64,000 bases of DNA from Heyndrickxia sporothermodurans (GTDB lineage: Bacteria > Bacillota > Bacilli > Bacillales > Bacillaceae_C), in the NCBI GenBank assembly GCA_018333075.1, contig BORH01000002.1:124001-188000 (forward strand). Direction: 5' to 3'. Every line of letters begins with the position of its first letter. Position 1 is the stretch's first letter. The notes below the pieces were generated by a model. That model did not search any database. It had not been told where the DNA came from and saw nothing but the letters and a program-made list of their open reading frames with translations. Below are positions 1 through 7,769 of the stretch, in pieces. The position numbers and the translations under genes were made by a program.

Positions 1-511
1 TATGAACATTATGCTGATGGATCCCTCCGATTGCCACAGCAGGAATAGTAACTGAATTTTTTATAGCTATTAGTGATTTGAATGAAATGTTAACGGCATC
101 TTTTTTTGTATCTGTCGGAAACACCGAGCCCACTCCTATATAATCGGCTCCATTTCTTTCTGCTGTTTGAGCTTGTTCAACAGTTTGAGTCGACACCCCA
201 ACAATCATTGATTTTGGAACAATGTTTTTGACCACTGTTAATGGAAGATCATTTTGACCAATATGTATTCCATCAGCACCGACAGCTAGTGCAATATCTA
301 TTCGATCATTAATAATTAATGGAACTTGATAGCTTTTTAATAATGCCTTTAAATGCTTTGCTTTTTCATAGAAAAGAAGTCCGTCAGACTGCTTTTCACG
401 AAGCTGAACGATTGATACACCACCTTGTATAGCATCTTCAACAATAGAAAGAAGTTCATCTAAAGGAGTTTGTTCATCGGTTACTAAAAGAAGACGATAA
501 TTAAACTTCAT
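1..511 (-). CDS. thiE: Thiamine-phosphate synthase (3' end cut by window edge)
   Basis: Couples HMP-PP to thiazole phosphate to make thiamin monophosphate in the cytosol. Reading leftward from the ATG at 511, the frame stays open to the edge, giving about 170 residues. It opens MKFNYRLLLVTDE and carries the TIM-barrel landmarks of the family: VQLREK (pyrophosphate/HMP site), INDR, DGIHIGQND, and the Gly-rich VGVST, YIGVGSVFPT and AVAIGGI loops. The start has GGGGGTAAGGATCC before it. The start overlaps the end of thiM by 11 bp, so it is translated as the last visible gene of the thiW-D-M-E operon. The C-terminal roughly 45 residues lie outside the window. Family assignment is secure. Confidence 0.93.
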   Translation of the reverse strand, partial: MKFNYRLLLVTDEQTPLDELLSIVEDAIQGGVSIVQLREKQSDGLLFYEKAKHLKALLKSYQVPLIINDRIDIALAVGADGIHIGQNDLPLTVVKNIVPKSMIVGVSTQTVEQAQTAERNGADYIGVGSVFPTDTKKDAVNISFKSLIAIKNSVTIPAVAIGGIHQHNVH

Positions 512-1310
512 GGATCCTTACCCCCGCTTCAAAAATGCCTTCATTCATTAAATAAATTTCATCCATAAGATTTACTTTAAATGTGCCTATTCCTTGATGT
601 ATAGATAATTGCTGCTTGGCTCTTTCACCAGCAAGCGACATGACTGACATCCCGACAATACAAGCGAATAAATAATGATTTGTAATTGCTGAAAAATTAC
701 CTATTAATGAGGTGGACATACACCCTGTACCAGTAACACTTGTTAAAATCTGATCACCGTTTTGAAGTAAATATGTGCTTTTGCCATCTGAAACAACATC
801 TTCTTTCCCACTTATGCCGACAATGCATTGAAAATCTTTTGCTGCTTGTTCAGCTATTTCAATTGCTGATAGTGGCACATCACCAGCATCCACACCATTA
901 GTCGAACCTTTACCTCCATTTAAAGCATATATTTCACTTACATTGCCACGAATAATGGTCGCTTCGATCTTATGTAGTAACTCTTTTGCTTTTTCAGTTC
1001 GAAAGCTAGTTGCTCCAACACCTACAGGATCTAGAATCACTGGAATTCCTCTATGATTCGCCGCCTTTCCAGCCTTAATCATTGCTTGGAAAAACTCCTC
1101 TTGAATGGTTCCAAAATTTATGACAAGTGCATCAGCAAGTTGAATCATTTCCTCCACTTCTTCTATTGCTGTTGCCATTACCGGAGATCCTCCTATCGCC
1201 AGTGTTGCATTGGCACAATCATTAATCGTAACATTATTGGTAATATGATGAATAAGTGGTCGTTTTGCTTTTATGTCATGAAATAATTGTTTTACTACTA
1301 ATGGATTCAT
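501..1310 (-). CDS. thiM: Hydroxyethylthiazole kinase ThiM
   Basis: Salvage kinase that phosphorylates 4-methyl-5-(2-hydroxyethyl)thiazole so ThiE can use it. 269 residues, normal for the family. Seen: N-terminal PLIHHITNNVTINDCAN motif (residues 19-33), the ILDPVGVGA loop (92-100) and the ribokinase-fold active-site stretch TGTGCMST with Cys197. GGAGGACATACAAT precedes the ATG. It lies 15 bp after thiD and overlaps thiE by 11 bp, so it is third in a four-gene operon under TPP riboswitch control. No damage is visible. Confidence 0.96.
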   Translation of the reverse strand: MNPLVVKQLFHDIKAKRPLIHHITNNVTINDCANATLAIGGSPVMATAIEEVEEMIQLADALVINFGTIQEEFFQAMIKAGKAANHRGIPVILDPVGVGATSFRTEKAKELLHKIEATIIRGNVSEIYALNGGKGSTNGVDAGDVPLSAIEIAEQAAKDFQCIVGISGKEDVVSDGKSTYLLQNGDQILTSVTGTGCMSTSLIGNFSAITNHYLFACIVGMSVMSLAGERAKQQLSIHQGIGTFKVNLMDEIYLMNEGIFEAGVRIHEV

Positions 1311-1325
1311 ATTGTATGTCCTCCT

Positions 1326-2132
1326 TTAATTTTCAATAAGTCCAGCAAGATTATATAATTCATAAAAATGATTGGTAGGACCATGTCCTTCTCCTAAATC
1401 AATACTGTGCTGAATAGCTGTCGTAATATATGCTTTTGCTTCTTTTATCGCTATTGGTAATGAAAGTCCTCTGGCAAGGAACGCTGCTATTGCTGAAGAA
1501 AGTGTACATCCTGTACCATGAACATTTTTTGTATGAATTCTTTCTCCTTTTAACCATGTAAACTGATGTCCATCATAAAAAAGATCATTCGGATTCCCGT
1601 CTAAATGTCCTCCTTTTAATAAAATTGTTTTTGCCCCAAGTTCCATTAATTGGTGACACGCATCATACATGTCCTGAGTTGTAGTTATTTTCATATTAAT
1701 GAATGTTTCCGCTTCCGGTATGTTTGGTGTAATAACTGTCACTATAGGCAACAATTTTCTTTTCAAAGATTCTATAGCATCATCCAAAAGTAACTGTTGT
1801 CCTCCTTTTGATACCATCACAGGATCTAGAACAATTTGATCTGGTTGATAAATTTTCAACACATCTGCGACTACGTCAACAATCCCTGCTGACCCAAGCA
1901 TTCCTATTTTGATTGCATCCACTTTAATATCTTCAAATACTGCTGAAAGCTGATCACGAATGATGGATTCGTCAATCAATTGTACCGACTTAACTTCTAC
2001 CGTGTTTTGGGCCGTTACTGCAGTAATCGCCGACATACCATAGACACCTAAAGCTGAAAAAGTTTTTACATCCGCCTGGATTCCTGCACCACCTCCTGAA
2101 TCAGAACCTGCGATTGTTAATGCTGTTTTCAC
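1326..2132 (-). CDS. thiD: Hydroxymethylpyrimidine/phosphomethylpyrimidine kinase ThiD
   Basis: Phosphorylates HMP and HMP-P to HMP-PP, the pyrimidine half of thiamin. 268 residues of ribokinase fold: [21 protein letters not shown] at the N-terminus, [11 protein letters not shown] (101-111) and the anion-hole/catalytic [10 protein letters not shown] with Cys209. The start codon is GTG (complement of 2130-2132) with GGAGGGATGATTC upstream. Its first 32 bp overlap the 3' end of thiW, so the two are probably translationally coupled. The PdxK-type pyridoxal kinase of Bacilli is a close relative, but the thi context favours ThiD. Confidence 0.95.
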   Translation of the reverse strand: MKTALTIAGSDSGGGAGIQADVKTFSALGVYGMSAITAVTAQNTVEVKSVQLIDESIIRDQLSAVFEDIKVDAIKIGMLGSAGIVDVVADVLKIYQPDQIVLDPVMVSKGGQQLLLDDAIESLKRKLLPIVTVITPNIPEAETFINMKITTTQDMYDACHQLMELGAKTILLKGGHLDGNPNDLFYDGHQFTWLKGERIHTKNVHGTGCTLSSAIAAFLARGLSLPIAIKEAKAYITTAIQHSIDLGEGHGPTNHFYELYNLAGLIEN

Positions 2133-2622
2133 GAATCATCCCTCCAATTGTTTGATTTTTTAGTAAAATTGACATTAAAACAATTCCAATAATGGCTCCT
2201 GCAAAGGAACTAACAAAAAAAGTTGGAACAAATCCAAATATTGCTGTTTCTTTTCCTAAAAGGAATGTTGCGATGGGATATGTTGCTATAGCTCCTATAA
2301 TTCCAGTACCAATTACTTCACCAGAAAATGCCCAGATTAATTTTTTTGTTTTTTTATATAAATAGCCAGAAAGAAAAGCACCAATCATACTTCCAGGAAA
2401 AGCAAATATCGAACCTGTTCCTGTTAAATTTCGAATGAAAGAAACAATAAAAGCTTGGGCAACTGAGTACGTAGGACCTAGCAAAATTGCTGTTAACAAA
2501 TTAGTCAAATGCTGAATTGGAAATAATTTAGCAAAACCGACAGGAATATACACAATATTGCTAGTTAAGGTTGTAACCGCAATTATCACAGAGGTTAATG
2601 TCATTTTCCTCACTTTATTCAT
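2101..2622 (-). CDS. thiW: ThiW, thiazole-specific S component of an ECF transporter
   Basis: Predicted substrate-binding membrane component for the thiazole precursor, working with the shared EcfA/A'/T energising module encoded elsewhere. 173 residues, about five hydrophobic segments. It shows the family's conserved [36 protein letters not shown] and GALSGYLY-like stretches. A longer frame to 2664 exists, but the start at 2622 is chosen because AGGAGG sits 7 bases upstream of that ATG. First gene of the thi operon, directly after the second riboswitch terminator. The presence of ThiW with ThiM/ThiD/ThiE indicates salvage of both thiamin halves. Confidence 0.9.
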   Translation of the reverse strand: MNKVRKMTLTSVIIAVTTLTSNIVYIPVGFAKLFPIQHLTNLLTAILLGPTYSVAQAFIVSFIRNLTGTGSIFAFPGSMIGAFLSGYLYKKTKKLIWAFSGEVIGTGIIGAIATYPIATFLLGKETAIFGFVPTFFVSSFAGAIIGIVLMSILLKNQTIGGMIRENSINNRRF

Positions 2623-2682
2623 AACCAGCCTCCTAAAATATTGTTTTTTAGTGAAATTTCCCAATCCCCCCTCCTTTAAAAT

Positions 2683-2711
2683 AAAAAAACCGTTTCCAAA
2701 TAGAAAACGGC
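2683..2711 (-). terminator. Expression-platform terminator of the proximal TPP riboswitch
   Basis: On the minus strand a CCGTTTTC / GAAAACGG stem closes a short loop and is followed by seven Ts. It lies between the TPP aptamer (2741-2884) and the thiW ribosome binding site, as expected for ligand-induced premature termination. Confidence 0.85.
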
Positions 2712-2740
2712 AAATATATGCAATTAATTTATAATCGCAA

Positions 2741-2884
2741 AAGCCGCTTCCCTACGCCGGTATAGTCCGGATCAGGTTCAAAGGGTTTCAATCAAAGACT
2801 TTAATTGTAGTAAGTAAAAGTTAATAATCACATTACTAAATTTGCCAAAATGATTGTTCTCAGCCAAACGGCTCCCCTAGCAGA
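2741..2884 (-). promoter_or_regulatory. TPP riboswitch (THI element), copy 2, next to thiW
   Basis: Minus-strand RNA carries the conserved GGGGAGCC ... GGCTGAGA arm (the CUGAGA pyrimidine-sensing loop) and the ACCCTTTGAACCTGATCC / GCGTAGGGAAG arm that binds the pyrophosphate. The P3 region between them is long (about 60 nt). It is followed by its own terminator at 2683-2711. High TPP should terminate transcription before thiW-D-M-E. Identification rests on the highly conserved aptamer bases. Confidence 0.95.
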
Positions 2885-2904
2885 ATATATGAAATTGTAT
2901 AAAT

Positions 2905-2935
2905 CAAAAAACCCGTCCTTAAAGAAGGACGGGTT
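2905..2935 (-). terminator. Expression-platform terminator of the distal TPP riboswitch
   Basis: Minus-strand AACCCGTCCTTCTTTAAGGACGGGTT-type hairpin (perfect arms CCCGTCCTT/AAGGACGGG) followed by a run of Ts at 2905-2910. It lies between the two tandem aptamers, so the first riboswitch has an independent off-switch. Confidence 0.88.
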
Positions 2936-2963
2936 AATATTAAACAAAAATAAATTAACTCCT

Positions 2964-3051
2964 GTCACTTCCTTACGCCAGCATCAACTGGATCAAGTTC
3001 AAAGGGTCCAGAATATTTCTGTCTCAGTCTTCCAATAGACTCCCCTAGTGG
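2964..3051 (-). promoter_or_regulatory. TPP riboswitch (THI element), copy 1, promoter-proximal
   Basis: Second complete TPP aptamer on the same minus-strand leader: GGGGAGTC ... GACTGAGAC arm and ACCCTTTGAACTTGATCC ... GCTGGCGTAAGGAAG arm, closed by a CACT/AGTG P1. It is more compact than copy 2 and is followed by the terminator at 2905-2935. The two aptamers in series should give steeper or leak-proof repression of the thi operon by TPP. Confidence 0.95.
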
Positions 3052-3222
3052 TATTCCTATTCATTTATTTACATCTTAGCATAGAATACAAAAAAAGAAA
3101 GGTTTAAATGAAAATATTACAAAGCAAAGGTTAAAAATAATTTTTTCTAATATTAAGCATCAAATCAGTCGTATAACCTTTTACATATTTTCGTTTTAAC
3201 CATAGTCCTTGTTAGTTATTAT

Positions 3223-3257
3223 AATAAAAAAATCAGCTTCAAGATTGAAACTGATTT
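3223..3257 (-). terminator. Rho-independent terminator
   Basis: Minus-strand stem AAATCAG..TTCAA / TTGAA..CTGATTT followed by seven Ts (3224-3230). It ends whatever is transcribed leftward from the structured relic at 3260-3430 and insulates the thi promoter, which must lie between it and 3052. Confidence 0.75.
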
Positions 3258-3259
3258 GA

Positions 3260-3650
3260 TCGCTTTAATCATTATAGGCCGCCTTTGCCGTATGAATTCT
3301 AAGAAAGTTTTAAACCACCACTCCTCAAAGTGGGTGTTTGCAGAAACATTCATGCTTGTCCTCCATGCCCTATAGGCAGAGGTATGTCATTCCCGTTTCA
3401 ATATAAAACTCCCTGTTACAGCTTAAAGGTTAAAACTTTATTATCAATACGTACAATGCAGCTTGTATTGATATAATACATGAAATAACAATTGATTTCA
3501 AGTATTAAAACCCAAACTTTAGTTTACATAATGTTGTTACTGTTAATTATAAATGAATATTCTTGTAGCTTTAAAATAAAGTTTGCTCTAAACATACCTT
3601 GAAAACCCAAATTTTACTTTAAATTAAATGAACCTATTCTGAAAAAAAGA
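3260..3650 (-). other. Gene-free stretch with structured relic, possibly an IS200/IS605 right end
   Basis: No gene is visible. From 3280 to about 3430 the minus strand contains a GC-richer island with CCACT-TTGAGG-AGTGG and GCCTATAGGGC-type dyads and phrases (CACCCACTT, ATGAATGTTTCTGCAAAC) that resemble the 3' structured RNA region downstream of tnpB in IS200/IS605 elements. A terminator for that strand follows at 3223-3257. No tnpA or tnpB reading frame is present. The resemblance is from memory of such ends and is tentative. The remaining bases to 3650 are AT-rich with nothing recognisable. Confidence 0.35.
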
Positions 3651-4372
3651 TGAACAGCTCCCTGTCAATTAGAAAAGTGGAAATAATAAAAAATACTTTA
3701 AGCAGCTGTAACCCTATATTCCAATGGACTTAAGCCGTTTAATCTTTCTTAGTAACGTTCGTTATTGTAAAACCCGATATAATCATCTATTATTTGTTGA
3801 AACGCTTCAAATGTTTCATACTTATGTAGGTAATACTTTTCACATTTCAATGTTCTCTAATTTTATTTCCATTGGTCCATTATCTATACATTTTCCTACA
3901 CTTGACATGATATGAATCATTTTTGCTTTTCTATTTTTCTCTTAAACCTATGTGACGTATATTGATACCCTCGATCAATATGAATCAATGGATGTCATTT
4001 TCTTTTAATATAGTGATAGCTTGATCCAATGTTCGAAATACCAAGATCTAAAATGGCGCTTAAATATGTTTTCCTTCCATTTCCTAATTTGAACTCCGTG
4101 ACATCTGTTACCCATTTTTCATTGGGCTTCCTTGCAGTAAATTCACGATTGAGTCGATTTTCAGCGTCATATTTCATAGATGAGGCAACATAGACCTTTC
4201 TTTTCCAACAAATCACGGACTGTAATCCAGCGATGTGCATTAAGCGATAAATACGTTTGTGATAAAACTTTTTATGATATATCCTATTAATATTTATTTC
4301 ATTCTTCGGTACCCATAAATTCCTCCTACTCGTGCTTAAATTGTTACTTAAGAGGTTATTTTGCACCCCCAA
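3651..4372 (-). pseudogene. IS3-family (IS150-like) transposase orfB remnant with right inverted repeat
   Basis: DDE transposase relic read on the minus strand. The best frame (3995-4372) contains YHKRIYRLM, the HTH_21-to-rve linker NREFTARKPNEKWVTDVTEF (first catalytic Asp region) and TYLSAILDL. Further left, in shifted frames, are IHIDRGYQYTSHRFKR, MSSVGKCIDNGPME and FYNNERY...LNGLSPLEYRVTAA, stopping at 3698. At least three frameshifts or stops break it, so it is inactive. The right terminal repeat TGAACAGCTCCC at 3651-3662 matches the left end at 6229 (TGATACGCTCCC) in the bases expected for this family. Confidence 0.85.
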
Positions 4373-4375
4373 CTT

Positions 4376-4416
4376 TAAAACCCAGCTTCCTTCATATGAG
4401 AAGATTAGCTGGGTTT
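4376..4416 (-). terminator. Terminator downstream of the VanY-like gene
   Basis: AAACCCAGCT ... AGCTGGGTTT perfect 10-bp arms around a 19-nt loop, with T-rich tails on both sides. Placed about 90 bases after the stop of the carboxypeptidase gene (4509); probably bidirectional. Confidence 0.7.
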
Positions 4417-4508
4417 CTTTACTTTTTCTAAATAGGAGATCATCAAGAAAATGCGGATTTACAACGTAAAGGAAATTACAATATTAAAAAGCATATTTTA
4501 CAACCCGC

Positions 4509-5684
4509 TTATTTAGCAACATATTTGGAAGAATAATACTCTTCAAGAGTAATTCCTTTACTCATAATAGTTTTGGCTATTGATTTTCCCACATATCGAA
4601 GATGCCATGGCTCGTATTGATAACCAGTAATAGACTCTTTTCCTTTAGGATAACGAATGATAAATCCATAATTAGCTGCATGTGATTTCAGCCATTTTGC
4701 TTCTTTAGTACCTCCAAAACAATCCTGTGCAGCACATTTACCATTTCCTCCTGTAACATCAATGGCAAGACCTGTTTCATGCTCACTTGTTCCAGGTAAT
4801 GCACTATACGTAAGGGCTTTTTTATAACCATCCCTTTTTACGTAAGAATTAAATAGGACAACTTGTGTCGCATGTGATCTGTATGCAGATACACCGAGAA
4901 GACTCACTCCTTGTTTCTTAGCATCGGCAAATAATTTGCCAATAGCAGTAGACGCTTCCCTTCGCATTTTTCTTTTTTCCGTCTTTTCTTTAAAAATAAA
5001 TGGTATTGATGTATATACTAAGTCTTTTGGTACATAATTTTCTGGGAGCTTATTTTTTTTATTGACTAATGCTGAAATGCTTTCAGGCTTTGTCACAACA
5101 TGAATAGTATCAGATGAAGAATTTGATGTTTTTACATATTGACTGCTTACATAACCTGTTTGACCTTTTATGCTAACCTTTAGCCATCCATTTGAAGTTT
5201 TCCCAGTAACCTTTAGCTGTGTACCCTTTTTAACCGTTGTTATAATTTTATTAGTGGTTGAAGGGCCGGTACGGATATTTAAATTATCAGTTGCTGTATA
5301 GGTTGTAGCTGCTACATTAGATTTATTTTCAGGCTTTTTAACAGTAGTAGATGAAGAATTGGTTATTTTTACATATTTACTGCTTACATAACCTGTTCGA
5401 CCTTTTATGCTAACCTTCAGCCATCCATTTGAAGTTTTTCCAGTAACCTTTAGCTGTGTACCCTTTTTAACCGTTGTTATAATTTTATTAGTGGTTGAAG
5501 GGCCGGTACGGATATTTAAATTATCAGTTGCTGTATAGGTTGCAGTTGCTGCACTAGCTATATTTGGTCCTAACCTCTCAATATTTGGTAGATTAAAACC
5601 TATTAAACTTGTAAATAAAATAGTGGAGGCAAAACTGATAGATACTAATTTTTTGTTCAAGAAGGTTTTCTTAAATTGTGTCAT
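4509..5684 (-). CDS. Secreted D-alanyl-D-alanine carboxypeptidase, SH3-SH3-VanY
   Basis: Predicted extracellular peptidoglycan peptidase (M15B, VanY-like) that trims terminal D-Ala from stem peptides. 391 residues. Signal peptide at 1-46 (KK.. hydrophobic core, ASAA); two bacterial SH3 wall-binding domains (about 47-107 and 127-187), nearly identical to each other; catalytic domain about 240-385 with the zinc motif SEHETGLAID (300-309), the EPWH motif (His361) and SAYRSHATQ. GGAGATGATTTAA precedes the ATG. The gene is intact although it sits between the two ends of a decayed IS150-like element, so it may have arrived by recombination. A regulator is not adjacent, so there is no reason to infer vancomycin resistance. 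Confidence 0.9.
   Translation of the reverse strand: MTQFKKTFLNKKLVSISFASTILFTSLIGFNLPNIERLGPNIASAATATYTATDNLNIRTGPSTTNKIITTVKKGTQLKVTGKTSNGWLKVSIKGRTGYVSSKYVKITNSSSTTVKKPENKSNVAATTYTATDNLNIRTGPSTTNKIITTVKKGTQLKVTGKTSNGWLKVSIKGQTGYVSSQYVKTSNSSSDTIHVVTKPESISALVNKKNKLPENYVPKDLVYTSIPFIFKEKTEKRKMRREASTAIGKLFADAKKQGVSLLGVSAYRSHATQVVLFNSYVKRDGYKKALTYSALPGTSEHETGLAIDVTGGNGKCAAQDCFGGTKEAKWLKSHAANYGFIIRYPKGKESITGYQYEPWHLRYVGKSIAKTIMSKGITLEEYYSSKYVAK
5138..5570 (-). repeat. Direct repeat encoding the duplicated SH3 domains
   Basis: Two copies of about 175-190 bp, offset by 237 bp, encode the SH3 domains and are almost identical at DNA level (for example the stretches around 5160-5330 and 5397-5567). 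Near-identity including third codon positions indicates a recent or gene-converted duplication. Confidence 0.85.
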
Positions 5685-5699
5685 TTAAATCATCTCCAA

Positions 5700-6020
5700 A
5701 CAATAATCTCTTCAAAACAATAAATGTAATATTATAAAACTTTTATTTTATCCATTAATTTTCTGAATTCAATAAACCTACCTTTCTATTTTTAGGGAAT
5801 ATCTAAAGATAGAACAACAAAATAAAAATTCCATAACAAAGAATGATCAATTTTAACCATGCTGATAATTCTATCTGTCTCATCGAAATCTCCCTTTTAG
5901 GTAACTAAAGATATAATAATCTCGAGTCCGAGTCAATAAAGTGACAAGAATTGTAACCTAATGTAATTTCTTTCTAATATTGATTCAAGAACGAATGTTT
6001 GTCTAAAATTTTTTAAAAAA
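5700..6020. other. Gene-free upstream region of the VanY-like gene
   Basis: AT-rich, no coding frame supported. It should contain the carboxypeptidase promoter, which I could not place with confidence. A GAACGAATGTTT sequence near 5990-6001 is one base from the Bacillus LexA box GAAC-N4-GTTC, but no SOS gene is beside it. A tiny plus-strand start with a good ribosome site (6034, 14 codons) is probably a cut gene end. Confidence 0.4.
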
Positions 6021-6074
6021 GAGAGGAAGGTATATGAGATATATCCCTGAAAAAGAAAAGGAACGGATTAACCA

Positions 6075-6229
6075 GTAATGTCAGCTAATGATTGATGACC
6101 ATCTTCATATAGAGCTAAAATCGCCAATTTTTCAGCTTTTGGATATTTCATTCGAGCCATAAAAAATACTCCCCTAGATGATAAACAGATTTTTATTTTT
6201 TATCTGTCTACCTAATGGGGAGCGTATCA
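6075..6229 (-). mobile_element. IS150-like left end and orfA N-terminal remnant
   Basis: The left terminal inverted repeat TGATACGCTCCCC begins at 6229 on the minus strand and is followed about 65 bp later by an ATG opening MARMKYPKAEKLAILALYE, the start of the helix-turn-helix OrfA of IS3/IS150 elements. The frame stops after about 30 residues at 6075, where homology ends abruptly. Together with the right end at 3651 it brackets 2.58 kb, about 1 kb more than a normal element. The middle of the IS has been lost and foreign DNA with the vanY-like gene is there instead. Confidence 0.75.
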
Positions 6230-6450
6230 AGATTATCTGTTGATCCCACCGCAATGGAGTATTTTGAAAACAACTCTTTGAATTTTCCGTTATCAAAAAC
6301 CTCATAATTATCAGAATATGTTAACGTGTTGTGTTTAATGGCTAGCGTTTCTACATGCTTCAATACCTCATATATCCCGCCTCTGGCCTTTATCGATCTC
6401 AAAATTGGGAAATGACTATCACATTTTAATAGATGCTTACCTAGTTATAG
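6230..6450 (-). pseudogene. dsdA: D-serine dehydratase internal fragment
   Basis: Minus-strand frame reading [20 protein letters not shown] and, further on, [18 protein letters not shown]. It matches the DsdA family signature [14 protein letters not shown] (its Lys binds PLP) and the downstream VGSTGNL loop. Only about 70 of some 440 residues remain. The N-terminal third is missing before the MFS gene, and the 3' side is cut after VGSTDNL by the IS150-like left end. Cannot be functional. It shows that a D-serine deaminase once belonged to the adjoining D-amino-acid block. Confidence 0.8.
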
Positions 6451-6467
6451 TTCCTAATATTCTCATA

Positions 6468-7697
6468 TTATAACGGTACTTCAACACCATTGGCCTTCAC
6501 GGACATTTCACTCTGTTTAATCGATATTGCTGCGATAATTGAGATGAGACAACAAAGGATTAAAAACCAGAATGCAGCATTGTATGAACCTGTAATACTG
6601 ATTATAAACCCCATTACCAATGGTGAAATGAACCCTGCAGCCTGAGCACCCATGTTAATTATACCCATCGCAGAGCCAATGGCTTTCTTTGACATCATTT
6701 TATGTGGTAAAGAAAAGGCAACCGTAAAGGCAAAACTTTTAAATATCATACAGATATTTAAATATAACATTGCTAATGGTATAGAGGCTGTAGTAAACAT
6801 TAAATAAAGAAAAATCCCTGATATAATCATACCGAATGCAGCATAGTACTTTTCACGGTTCACAAAGTAACGATCTAATAGCCATCCACTAAAAACCATT
6901 GCAATCCCTGTTGAAAATCCAGGAAGAGCAGCGAAAAATCCCATTGACATAATATCCATGCCCCGTGCTTCCATTAAATATGATGGAAGCCAAGAGGAAA
7001 GTCCCCAGTTCACGATACCTGCTGCAAACCACATGAGAGTGATTTTCCATAATTCCACATTTGACAATAGTTCTTTGAGTGGTACTCTATTCTTCTTAGT
7101 TAATTCAGAAGTGCCTGTTTGGTTTTGAGGTTTAAAAAAGATCCAGAATGCTATTGTCAATAGGAGTCCAAGTAAACCGATAAAAATAAACATATTTCTC
7201 CAGCCTAACCATAAAATCATTGGTGCAGCTAGCAGGGGGGCAAGGGCCATCCCAAAATAATTGGAAGACATTAGGAAAGCAGATGCCTTTGGTCTTTCCT
7301 TATGTGGAAAATAATCTGCTATACCTTTTTGAGATGCTGAAGGATAGCCTCCTTGGCCAATTCCAAATAAGAACCGTATAAGTATTAATGAGGTTAGGGA
7401 CCATGCCAGTCCTGTAAATACAGTAAATACTGACCAAATAATAATGGACCAAATTATTACTTTTCTTGAGCCCAATTTGTCTGTTAGCCATCCTCCTGGA
7501 ATTTGCATAATGGCATAGGAAATAAAGAAGCTACTAAGAATCGCCCCAACAGCTGCAGGGTCTAAATTAAAATCCTCTTTGATGTAAACAACTGATACGC
7601 TCATCACCATTCGATCTAAATAATCAACTAGATATCCAATGAACAATAGGCCCAGAATAAAATATTTATTTTGCTGCTTTCCAGCATAACTCCACAT
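6468..7697 (-). CDS. MFS transporter of the ACS (anion:cation symporter) type
   Basis: 409 residues with 12 predicted membrane segments in two sixes. Motifs: GYLVDYLDRMVMSVSVVYI in TM1, GGWLTDKLGSRKVI (the MFS loop 2-3 motif A) and GIGQGGYPSASQKGIADYFP, typical of the ACS/D-galactonate-phthalate family. GAGGAGGAATACG precedes the ATG. It follows the N-acyl-D-amino-acid deacylase by 72 bp on the same strand, so it probably imports the acylated amino acid, or exports a product. Substrate is inferred from context only. Confidence 0.85.
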   Translation of the reverse strand: MWSYAGKQQNKYFILGLLFIGYLVDYLDRMVMSVSVVYIKEDFNLDPAAVGAILSSFFISYAIMQIPGGWLTDKLGSRKVIIWSIIIWSVFTVFTGLAWSLTSLILIRFLFGIGQGGYPSASQKGIADYFPHKERPKASAFLMSSNYFGMALAPLLAAPMILWLGWRNMFIFIGLLGLLLTIAFWIFFKPQNQTGTSELTKKNRVPLKELLSNVELWKITLMWFAAGIVNWGLSSWLPSYLMEARGMDIMSMGFFAALPGFSTGIAMVFSGWLLDRYFVNREKYYAAFGMIISGIFLYLMFTTASIPLAMLYLNICMIFKSFAFTVAFSLPHKMMSKKAIGSAMGIINMGAQAAGFISPLVMGFIISITGSYNAAFWFLILCCLISIIAAISIKQSEMSVKANGVEVPL

Positions 7698-7769
7698 CGT
7701 ATTCCTCCTCTTTTTTCTCTTTTAATCTTCCTTGAATTTGATAATTATCTTTAAGGCACCTTCATAGAT

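Noticed and set aside
1053-1286. Plus-strand frame of 77 codons inside thiM
   Set aside because: Antisense shadow of a strongly conserved gene; no ribosome site.
4509-5684. Possible vancomycin-resistance vanY
   Set aside because: No vanRS/HAX genes nearby; SH3-VanY proteins are common wall peptidases in Bacilli.
5990-6001. LexA/SOS box
   Set aside because: One mismatch to GAAC-N4-GTTC and no DNA-repair gene nearby.
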